The notes under the pieces: model-generated
Databases searched by the model: none
Seen by the model: only the letters and a program-made list of their open reading frames with translations
What the model was told of the DNA's origin: nothing
In this document: in pieces, positions 16,157-25,982 of the stretch
Layout of the letters: each line of letters starts with the position of its first letter
Numbering within the stretch: the stretch's first letter is position 1
Translations under genes and position numbers: made by a program
Source: Perkinsus olseni
Lineage: Eukaryota > Perkinsozoa > Perkinsida
Assembly (NCBI GenBank): GCA_013115125.1
Contig: JABANN010000412.1
Location: 1 to 31,563 of the forward strand
Length of the DNA: 31,563 bases
Direction of reading: 5' to 3'

Positions 16157-18067
16157 ATGTCCACTTCGAGTCGAACGACTACTGCCGACGAAAAAAGTAT
16201 GGAGGAAAGTAAAAAATCGGTTGGTAGCTACCTGATGGAGCATTGGGTGCTGCCCGTACTAGGAATAACAGCATATGCGGTAGTAAAGATAAGCTAGAGG
16301 TGTCAGAATAATTATCTTCCTTCACCAGATGCTCGGTACCGCAAGTCGTATTGCGATCACCGACGGCACGGAAGGTGGAGATTTCTTCTCTTCGTACAGC
16401 TACTTCGCAGCTAACTGTCTCGGCTCCTTCGTCATGGGCCTCATGAATGGTATTCCTGACCTCAAGAAGAAGACGCCAGGCTTCCATCAAGGTGATAGTA
16501 GAGTAGATCGTGGCATGTAGGGACTTGCATGCTTGTATGGCGTTCAGGAGTGACGGTTGGCTATTGTGGATGCTTTACGACGTTCAGTAGTTGGATTTAT
16601 GCGATCGTCAAAGCGCCCTCACCTGATGTTGGAGCGGTAAGATATGGGATGGGAGGGCATTGAGTAGGAGAGAGTATTTGGTGTGGTGGTATGATCGTGG
16701 GCTGCTGTGGCCTAGGTCGTGAGTTCAAATCCTTCCTATGACCACGTCTTCCCATTGCAGGTAGAGTTCCTCACCGGCATGTCCATGCCTTTCATATCGT
16801 GGCTCTTCGGTAATGACATCGGTGCAGCTTTCGTAGATCTCACCAAGGATCACAAACCCTGGATCACGGACAAGGCGTGGTACATGATAGACCAGGTAGA
16901 GGCAGATCCTCAGACACACCCTGATGATGTTCTCAAGGCTCTTGTTGTCTTCCCCTACGTCTTCACCGCCTTGCTCTTCCCCCTAATCGCCACTCAAGGA
17001 GTCTTCCCTCCAGCTAGTGTTTATGCTAGTCTGCTGTCACCGCTTGGAGCGATACCCCGATGGATATCAAGCACCTATCTCAACTCCCTGTGGCCACAAT
17101 TCCCCCTAGGTAGTCATAACTTGACCTAATTCATATCTTCCATGGTCGACCTGAAGATTCTCCTGAGCCCACTTCATTCTCCGCTAGGTACCTTCGTAGC
17201 GAACGTTCTAGCCGTGGCATTTGATGGGATCCTGATGGGCGCGGCGCCGGGCAATACTTTCGCTGGCTACTGCATCACTGGTAGTACCGGGAGAGAGCCT
17301 GCGTGGGTTAACAAGGAACCGATACCAGTACACGAGTCCTGATGTCCTGCAATCACTCAGCCGCGTCTAACTCTCGCTCTATTTTAAAACATTCTACAAC
17401 TAGTGCTCTCTTGCAACCTATGAGTCACACTGTTTGAGATATCCTTCGGAACGTCACCGCTCATGCTGTGTGGCTCCGTGCTCCGACCAAAAATGGGATG
17501 GAAAATGCGACAACTCTGTTCGTAAATATTTTTTCTCTTCGAGCATGTGATGGTTGTTTCGTGTATTTATTGAGGGATGTAGCGCTGCTATGTGGTATTT
17601 TTTCGAGTGACCCTTTTGGATTTTGTCCCGGTGGCATTTTTCCGTCAGTATTGGGCTTGCAGGTATCGGTGGTTCTTGGTCCACGGTATCTAGCTTCGTG
17701 AATGATACCTTCAACCTGTATCGGAAGCATTGGGATGGCGAGCGGAGCGTAGCGAAGAATAAATTCTGGGTCTACTGGTAATGGGTGGGGAGTGCATTAA
17801 TAGAGTCTATGGCAGTGGACATACTCGCCCTCCAGAGAACTAATCTTAATGCACAGATAATTGCTGTGTTTTTCGTGCTCGAAAGCGTGCCAGGTCAATT
17901 GAACGCAGCGTTATTCCTAGCTTTAAATCCTTGATATTTGTGCGACCGCATCGCCTCGTTGCTGTTATGTCCACGGAATGGAGGCTGTGGCGTTCTGTAG
18001 GTACCTTACCGTATCAGTGGGCATCAGTCTGGCTATAGCGGCTATTGTGCATGCGTGCACCAAGTGA
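16157..18067 (+). CDS. FEX-like: Fluoride channel (FEX/CrcB family), six exons
   Basis: Exons 16157-16282, 16329-16491, 16765-17109, 17188-17280, 17663-17777 and 18001-18067 join in phase to 909 bases, 302 residues. The two-domain layout of eukaryotic FEX proteins is visible. Domain 1 has GTASRIAI then FSSYSYFAANCLGSFVMGLM. A hydrophobic linker helix (ALVVFPYVFTALLFPLIA) follows. Domain 2 begins LGAIPRWISSTYLNSLWPQF, matching the G-x-x-x-R-Y start of CrcB, then PLGTFVANVLAVAFDGILMG, GYCITGIGGSWSTVSSFVND (the GFCGGLTTFSTF region) and a last membrane helix WYLTVSVGISLAIAAIV. The family exports F- as a dual-topology channel at the plasma membrane. Exon 1 could end three bases earlier (GT at 16280). 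No break is seen. Domain 1 lacks a clear GFCGG-TTFS motif, so only one canonical pore half may be left. Confidence 0.87.
16292..16307 (+). repeat. 16-base intron element AGCTAGAGGTGTCAGA, copy 1
   Basis: It lies in intron 1 of the fluoride channel gene, just after the donor. The identical word occurs at about 19706 (intron 4 of the first bestrophin gene) and 24752 (intron 8 of the second). A one-mismatch copy is at about 21339 (intron 8 of the first). Confidence 0.75.
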
Positions 18068-18545
18068 ATAACAACTCTTTCGTCTGCTGCTGATTCGCGA
18101 TATACTGAGTCATACCATCTCTTTCGTAATTATCCTCCTTTTGGTGATTTCCCTTTAGTGCTTTCCTATAACGTACTGGTGAATGGTGGTTGCGAAAGTA
18201 GCTTTACCAGCACCAACTTACCTGCAATATCGTGGCGAGTGATGATGTAGTTGCCATGCGACGGAATTTATTCCCTTCATCCTGTAGTCAGCTCAACAGG
18301 CGCTTTTGTCCTTTCGTCTGTGTTCCTCCTCCCTTCCCCACCGGCCGATCCTTGTCGCTGGGGCTCTGCTACGGCTGAGGGTGAGCATTCAACTGTAGTA
18401 CTTGCAACGACTGTGCTTTGAGTTAGTTGAACGGGTTAAGAGGAGTGCCTCTGCCTCCTTCGCAGGCTTAGATCGTAGATAGCGTAGGACCGAAATGCTC
18501 TCACTCTGATGGGAATCGTCTCATTAAGCCCGTCCAGTGTTGAAT
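18068..18545. other. Spacer between fluoride channel and first bestrophin gene
   Basis: No coding evidence over about 480 bases. It should hold the 3' end signals of the channel gene and the promoter or trans-splice site of the first bestrophin gene, but I see no box that recurs before the other two bestrophin copies. Confidence 0.45.
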
Positions 18546-21500
18546 ATGATAACGTATGATAACGACCAGTCGGCTGTGAAGCTGATCCTGCAGCGGTCGG
18601 GGTCGGTCTTCCCTAGGGCGTTGCTGCCGGCCCTCACTGCTGCTCTGATCACTTTTGGTAGTACCCGGGAAGGGATATTCAGTTGGGATTCGGTTGCAGG
18701 TCGAGGGGTTGTTGATGTTATTGTCTATTGGGTGTTGCCTCAGGGCTTGGGTTCGATGCAGTATCAGGGTGGATTCCGGCTGAAATTCAACATCCGTTCT
18801 CGGTGCAGATATTCGCTATCATCCTGGGGTATGTCATAGTATTCCGTACTAATATGGCGCTGGGGAGGTGAGTTGAGGGGGGGGGGTGCGGTCAGCAGTG
18901 GCAAGCGTGGTCCAGTAAAGAGGGGTCGTATTTCGATGGAAAGGGGACAAGATGGGTCTCCGTTGGAGGAGCTCAGTTACTAAGAGAGAAATCTTTTGAC
19001 TTCGGTGCGATTTGAGTAGGATTGGTCAGCATTCGTTGCCGTTGTGGAAAGGAATTTTCAGTGATGGGAGTCTGTCTATGGAGAGATAGCAACACTAGTG
19101 CGTATTGGTTGATAGTGAGGGGCGCATAGGTATCGCGAGGGTATGTCAAGCGTACAACAGATGGTGTCCAAGTGGGGCGATGCCTTCGTGGAGATAAGCG
19201 GCTTCATAGCGGTATCTAAGGAGAGGTTGGACAAGGACAAGGTGACGCTGCCGCAGGAAGGGTCATAAATATCGGGCTGTAGCCACCTGGTGACATCTGA
19301 TCAATCCTTCTGCTGGATGTTCTTTGATTGGGATCATCTCCTCTGCGATATAAGCAGTCGCTGCTCTCTCTGCTGGGCCTCGCCGGGGTCTAAGCTGACG
19401 TTCTCTGTTGTCGATAGCCGAGTTCTTTCCGCCCTGTGCTGTTTTATGGGGGAGCCTTGCTCTGGCTCCAAATTGGGGGATTTCGGTTCTTAGAATAATT
19501 TACCCGGGAGAGTTTTGCGAGGCCTCGATACAATTGGCCAATGGGGGTGAATCGCGCCTGAGTGTAGGGTGGGAGAAGGTATTGGAGATGATGATTGCCG
19601 TGATGCTCAGGTGAAGTTACTGGAGGAACTGAGTTGCCGTATAGTGCACTGGTTCAGTCTGTTGAATGCGGTGGCAACGATATCGTTAAATGATGGCGAG
19701 GTAAGAGCTAGAGGTGTCAGAAAGTATATGGGATGAGACTTAAGGAGAGGGAGAGATGTCAGAAAACCCCTCATACATGTGGTCTCAGCTTTCAGCAATT
19801 CCGTTGAAATACATCAGCTGTTCGATATGGCTGCGCTTGTCTTCACACTGGCGTCTCGCTAGCCACTCAGTGCCAGTACCCAGTCAGCTAGTGAGGAGAG
19901 AGTAGTTAGGTTGGGCGACGGTATGGCGCGGTCAGTCTACGTGAAATGCGGCTTTGTTTGGTGGAAGCATAGCATTTCCGTAGGTTGATCTGGAGAAGAG
20001 TTTTATAGTCTACAGTTTGAAGGGCGCCTCTCCTTGGGGAGCATGTCAGACGTCAGACAGGCTGGGCAGCATCAGAGCATCCTCGTCATCTAGTGTCGTT
20101 CTGGAGCCTGTGGGTGAGGAGGGGGAGGTGTGGTATCAATCTAACTGAGCGAGCTTGCTGACTGAGAAGGGGAAAATCGTGTCGGCTATCGGTCAACATG
20201 ACCGCTTGGATTAGCTCTCGCTAGCACTTCAACGCAATCCGTGAGAGTCCGCCTGAGACAACAAGTCCGATGCACGCTTCTTCGTTTCATGCCCTCAAAA
20301 AGAGCGTCGGACTGTTCGTTGATCAAGTTGAACTTGTGTGACATGAACACCGTCGAGGGACTTGAGATCCTCGTACCACTCCATCCCCTGATCGTGGTTT
20401 ACTTTCAGGTCCTGTGGATCTGTCGACGTCAAAGTTGCCGATCATCGGGGAGTGTACTCGGACTGAGGTGGTACCCTTAGTGTTGCTGGCAATGCTATTG
20501 GAAGTCCCCTGGCTAGAAGGGGCATCGAAACTACGAAGTCGTTCACGACAGTTCACCACCTATTCAAAGCTCCGACCGTCGCTGCTAGCCATCCGCGAAT
20601 TTGGTTCCAGATGTGTCGACACTGCACTCGTATCCAAGCGCTTCAAGGACTGGGGGTACACTTCTTCGGTCGAGTGGTTAGTGAAGCCTTGGTTCCCTTG
20701 GAAGGGTTAATCACCCAACATTTTTGTGACAGTTTTGGATGATTCGATACATCCTCGTCGCGGTGTTGTAAAAATGGAGTTGCTGTCTGCATCCTCCGGC
20801 CAGTGGTTGCATGCGTGCTCAGAAGAACGCGTTAGCCGGGAAGAGCGACAAGCCGCTGGTGGTTGCGGGATGGATCACAGAGGAGATCACCAGGGCCTGT
20901 TTGGATGGCTTGCTACTGGTCAGTGGTGATGACCGTGAGGCTTCCCTCGGGCGAGCGCGCTTTGCAGCAGATACCTCCACCTATCTTGTCCCGGTGTTAT
21001 CAGGAGGTATCTAATGGTATGTTGGGGTATAATCAGGCCTTTAAGGTGAGTAGGTGAAGGTGTGGTAGGCTGCTTCTTGGGGAGTGCATGCCGGCGAGCT
21101 GTCGTTGGGCTGAGTAGGGAGGTGTCGCCGAATTTTCCTTCTGCTGGTGATGCATGGGAAGTTCTGGCTAGTATCAATCTTTCTGCTTTGAGCAAGCGTG
21201 AACCTAAGATTCTCCTAGGTCAGCTTGGTGCCTTTCCCCTTCCCCTTCGCGCAAATGTTGGCTCTTTTGCTCGTGGTCTTCCTGCTCATACTGCCGATGA
21301 TGGTTCTAAGGATGACTCAGAGTAATTCCCCTCTGGACAGCTAGAGGTGCCAGAAAGCTGTGGGTTGCAGGTGCTGTTCTGTCGCCCATCCTGTCGTTCT
21401 TCTGTCTGCTCGGCTATTGGGGACTCAACGAGATCGCGGTGGAGTTGGAAAACCCATTTGGGGATGATGATAATGACCTACCATTGAAGCATGTCCACAC

Positions 21501-22330
21501 GGTAGTACACAGGCCCGTCTGTGTATCTTAGCTCGAAGCTGGCGATATACAAAGTACCAAGATACGCGAGTCAACTTGCTATGGTTTTGATTGCTTCACC
21601 GCACCCCTCCTCCACGGAGCTACAGTAACACAGGGCCATTTCGATGCTCGAAACTTCCAAAGGTGTAGTCGCCGCTCCAGGACGGGATCTGTTGCGGGTG
21701 AATTAGAGTGTGATGCTATTCTCGCGAAGGTGTTCGGAGATAGCCCAAACGAGCTCACGGAGCGGCTTTGAGCGCTTGGACAGCCCTGGTTGGCCAACTT
21801 GGCTCGCCAGGAATGCATCCTAGCTCGATCAGCGTGTTAACATCCCGAGGACAAGCGTGGGAACTTGCGAGGACATTCCCACATGAAAACCTCTCTTTGT
21901 GATTCTTCTTGGAAGCAGTCCCCTGTTTTCCTTCGGCACCTGCCCAATCCCCTCACTCTCCGCGCTCAGGCATTTGTTAAGGGGATTCGGGATTGCGCAG
22001 ACGACTTCATAACTGCGGACTCTGGCAGACAGGCATCTGGGCAAACAGCAGGTGGCTGGTTGATGATTTCATAGCGGTCATTTGGACCGTGTAGTAGATG
22101 CTGGGCCCAGCGACGAGCTGAAGAAGGTCCAGAGGGAGCTGGGCCTCCTCGGAGTACCTGTATCGCGGTACTTTTCTCAACGGTCGAGCTTGGAGGAGTT
22201 GTCGACACTGAGCAAAAGCGAACTGATAGCAAAGTTCGAGAGTGCTGAGGTCGCTACTAGGATTCATAGGTGGGAAGATTGTCCGTTGTTTCCCTCCTGT
22301 ATGTTGGTGTCGCTGCTATCGGGAAACTAG
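18546..22330 (+). CDS. Bestrophin-type anion channel, copy A
   Basis: Exons 18546-18657, 18744-18867, 19130-19241, 19611-19700, an exon 5 ending at 20467, then 20823-20918, 20971-21045, 21219-21321 and 21371-21501 join in phase. A C-terminal exon ends at 22330. The start MITYDN is that of bestrophin/UPF0187 proteins. Then follow GSVFPR, HPFSVQIFAIILGYVIVFRT (helix 2), SKWGDAFVEI, IVHWFSLLNAV, VVAGWITEEITR, PPPILSRCYQEVSNGMLGYN, VPFPFPFAQMLALLLVVFLL and GYWGLNEIAVELENPFGDDD. The last motif matches the Ca2+ clasp NPFGEDDDD of animal bestrophins. The product should be a pentameric chloride/bicarbonate channel. It is the most diverged of the three copies: YW is YR after exon 2, and at the end the TGA of copy B is TGG, adding about 18 residues. 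The starts of exons 5 and 10 are unresolved. Confidence 0.82.
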
Positions 22331-22719
22331 AGTCATGATGATAGCAGGAGGTCTTCACCGGTGGATTGGTTTCGGACTCATTTTTATGATAAGCTTGGCG
22401 CCCTCCATGGTTTCGGTGTTGCTTCGGCAGGGATGTCTTCAGGCTCATTGGTGAGCTGTCGGAAGGTGATACTGTTCCACTGCCGGTGCCAGTAGCATTG
22501 CCGTCCGGTGGAGGATGAGACACTACAAAGAGGAGGGACAGTTGCTACCCCATGATGGTTCGTAGCATGACAAAACAAGATTTCGAGAAGAAAGTCTACG
22601 AGTTGTGCTGGGTCTTTCTGGGTCTTGGGATTTCATCATTGTCTTGGGTCGACCTAAAGTACCTCCCTCGGACTCTCTGGGAAGCCCTCCGATTTCTCAT
22701 CCTGACGTCAGTTCTTTTC
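22331..22719. other. Spacer between bestrophin copies A and B
   Basis: The frame before the ATG of copy B stays open from 22552 (57 extra codons containing a hydrophobic stretch WVFLGLGISSL). Copies A and C have no equivalent there and all three share MITYDN as a natural start, so I treat this as leader. An extended N-terminus in copy B cannot be ruled out. Confidence 0.4.
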
Positions 22720-25700
22720 ATGATCACCTACGACAACAAGCAATCGTCCTTGTTCCTCATACTGCGCTACACAGGCTCGGTCTTCCCCCGGACGTTGCTG
22801 CCCTCGCTCTTCTCGACGGCCTTCGCTGCTGGTGAGCCAGGCCTCCATGAGCAGGTCCGAGCTCAGTGTCTGTCAGGTATCATCTTGGACGTGTTGCCGT
22901 TCGTCCCACCGACCATCGAGCATCCCTTCGCTGTGCAGATATTTGCTATCATACTTGGATATCTTATAGTGTTCCGGACCGACATGGCGCTGAACAGGTG
23001 ATAATCTGGAGGAGGGCGCTGCTGATGCATCGGTCGGGGAGGAAGGCGCCTGTCAACATACGAGCTTCGAGCAGCCTTGTGGCGGCGACTGCGGTCTTGT
23101 GCTCGCCCTCTGGCGAGCAGCACCAGTCCGCGAGCGGCGGTCCTTGTCGGGGTGTATGGGTCCTTGCGGTGGTTAGGTATTGGGAGGGCGTCACGAACGT
23201 ACATTTGATGGCATCAAAGTGGGGCGATGCCTTCATGCAAATAAACAGCTTCATTAACGTCACCATTCGCACCTGCAGCTCGGACCAACAGGTACGGCAG
23301 AGAGCGCATCCGAGGTTGACGCTGGTCGGATACAGAATAACTCCGGTATCACCCATGCAAGCTCCTCTTTAGAGGAAGGAGCTGGAGGTGGTCCGTTCCC
23401 GAACGTTGCACTGGTTCAGTCTCCTCAGCGCCATAGCAATAGCAAACTTGAACGGCAAGGATGTGAGACCCGGCGGTTCTGCCAAGGGCCAGCAGGCGTT
23501 CCCATCAGATAAGCGATCTGCGGACTGCTTTCAAACACCGCACGATCCATCGTCTTCGAGCTGGGGTTACTGCTGGCCGACTGAACGAAGTCGTGAAGGT
23601 GACTTCCAAAGAGCGACGCGAGTTGACGCCGGCCGGTGAAAAGAAGAGAACGCGTAGGGTGCTGACGAGTGGTGGTCGAGGGAGGTCTGTTATTAGGACT
23701 GAGGTCTGTTAGCTTGAATCAATCTGTGACGTCCCTTAGACGTTTTTGATAACGCCAGACGCACCTTGAGTGCATATCATGAGAGTGATTACTGTGGGTA
23801 CTAATTTTGATGATGCCTAACTCTAGAAGTTAGCCTACCAATGATGCAATCGGTAGGCTGCCATTCAGGGGGCAATTCCAGTACAGTATAGGTCTGTTAC
23901 CGGGATAACACCAACGATCGAGGCATGTGGTGAGCTGGTCGTCGCATCACTCCCGCACCTCCCTGCCGCTGGGGAGTACATGTCGTCTTAGTTCTGTCGT
24001 TTGTCGGAGAACGCCTATCGCAATATCGAGAGGAGGCGGGCCTCGGGCGCCTGGTCATAATCGGCCCCTGCTCCGAGGACGAAGTGAGATAACAATGCCT
24101 GAGCCCGCTGGTTATGTGTGGTTGGCAAGATCGATCAGTTGAAGGATTCTGAGGATAAGACGTGGATCATTCCAGTGTGGATCGAGGAGGCCTTGACGAG
24201 GATATGTGTCAATGGTCTGATTAAAGTGAGGAGCCTAGCATGTCTTCCGTGAAGAAGGGCTGTATGGTTGGTCGTGAGGTGCCAGCCCCGATAGTTTCCC
24301 GCTGCTATCAGGAGATCTCTACTGGTATGATGGGCTACAACCAGGCACTTAAGGTCGGCATGCCGAATCGCTTGGGACCTGTTCAAAGCTTGGTGTCCCT
24401 ATGGCCGCTTTTCGGAGTCCCTTCGAGTGCTGCTCGGTTTTCCGTTACCGGCCGGGTTTGTATCGGCCTCGGGTTGATGGCTCATGGATGGGGACTTGAG
24501 AAGCGCGAGAATGGCGCGGACAGAGTTCAGGTCGGAGAAACGGACGACTGTACTTTGTCAGGTATCGCAAGTGCCTTTCCCCTTTCCCTTCGCCCAGATG
24601 GTATCACTACTGCTGCTGATCTTCCTCTTCATGTGCCCAATCATGGTCGTTAAAATGACGGAAGGTGCGATGAGCGGGCAACTATCATGAGACCCCGGCG
24701 CAGGGTTCAGCTTCAGAAACGGCACGCGTTTGACCTTCGGCAACGGAGAGTAGCTAGAGGTGTCAGAAAGCTGTTGGTTGTAGGTGCTGCCCTGTCGCCC
24801 ATCCTGTCATTCTTCTGTCTGCTCGGCTATTGGGGCCTCAACGAGATCGCGGTGGAGTTGGAAAATCCGTTTGGGGATGATGACAATGACCTGCCATTGG
24901 AGACCATTCACACAGTAGCTACTTCGTAATCGGTTCTGGCGTACCCTTCCTGATGCTATTGATAGTAAACACACTAGCGATGTCCTGAAGTTCGTGGTCA
25001 GCGCCAACCTAGAATGGGCTTACCAAGGCAGCCCTCTACCGATTCTAGAGCCCTCAACTGTTCTGTTGGGACCCAGGTTCTAACTCGGTCTATAGCTATC
25101 CGAACGAGCCGTTATAGCCCATCCTTGCACGATCGTTTGTACAGTCGCGGAAGGAGACGCAGTGAATTGAATGCTGATCTTAGTGTGACCGTCACGTGAA
25201 ATATTGAATTACCTTAGTGTAACAGCGATGGGATCATCGCGTACTTCTATCGAGGCATCATCCTCACAATACAAGGCCTTCCGCTTCCCTTAGGAGTTCG
25301 TCGACTCGCTGCACACCTGTGCCACGGTCGGACCGGCTAAGCCGTTCCATCATCCAAGTCTGGCCGAGATGACGGACCAACAGTTGGAGGCTATCACCAA
25401 GGGTGACGAGGTGGACCTGTCTGTCCTGTAGCGGGGCCCTCGTTCAGCATCGAAGCTCGCCCTCAGTAGGGTGAACCACGCTGAAGGCACAGTACAATCA
25501 AGCGTCTCTCAGCGTAGAACGCATCCGGGCTTGATCCTGGCGCGATGCGGGTTGTGGCAGAGTTCTCGGCGGTTGCTAAGATCAATGATGAGCTCGAACG
25601 GGTCGGAGTGGAGGACCGACGTTTGCGCTTCGGACCTTGCGTGACTCTGGAAGACCTCACCCTCCTCACCATGGCCGACCTTCAAGAGTTGCTCGGCCCT

Positions 25701-25724
25701 GCGGCTTTAAGAGTGTATAGGTGA
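22720..25724 (+). CDS. Bestrophin-type anion channel, copy B
   Basis: Exons 22720-22831, 22877-22997, 23177-23291, 23373-23462, an exon 5 ending at 24083, 24130-24225, 24279-24353, 24562-24664, 24784-24914 and a last exon ending in TGA at 25722-25724. Lengths of exons 1, 4, 6, 7, 8 and 9 equal those of copies A and C. Conserved landmarks are GSVFPRTLLPSL, HPFAVQIFAIILGYLIVFRT, RYWEGVTNVHLMASKWGDAF (the full RYWE motif typical of the family), HWFSLLSAIAI, PAPIVSRCYQE, PFPFPFAQMVSLLLLIFLF and NPFGDDDNDLPLE (Ca2+ clasp-like). Intron 1 (22832-22876) is 45 bases with no stop, so its retention would add 15 residues in frame. The C-terminal exon encodes an amphipathic segment (INDELERVG, LEDLTLLTMADLQELL). 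It is likely functional. Confidence 0.85.
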
Positions 25725-25982
25725 GAAGGTCGACTATGGCTTGGGACAGATAAAAAGATATCTAGGCGTATCAAGGAGTCTGCGGAGACGGTAATGGGTG
25801 ATGAGTACCTGTCCATGCTGGAGAGATACCACTATCATCAAGCCACTGCATGATCGGTTGTGGCCATGGCTAGTGACTTCAGGCTTCCCTTTCCCTTTTT
25901 GTTGTGCTTTCGAGGTCCATTCACATTTAGCGCTGTCCTCTGCCGTTCTGAGGATGATTCTGTTCTTCTTCTCCTTAGTGAT

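Noticed and set aside
16700-16745. GTGAGTTCAAATCC, resembling a tRNA T arm
   Set aside because: The T stem does not pair and no cloverleaf can be built; it lies in intron 2 of the fluoride channel gene.
22552-22719. N-terminal extension of bestrophin B
   Set aside because: Open in frame and partly hydrophobic, but not shared by copies A and C, which all have MITYDN as start as in the family at large.
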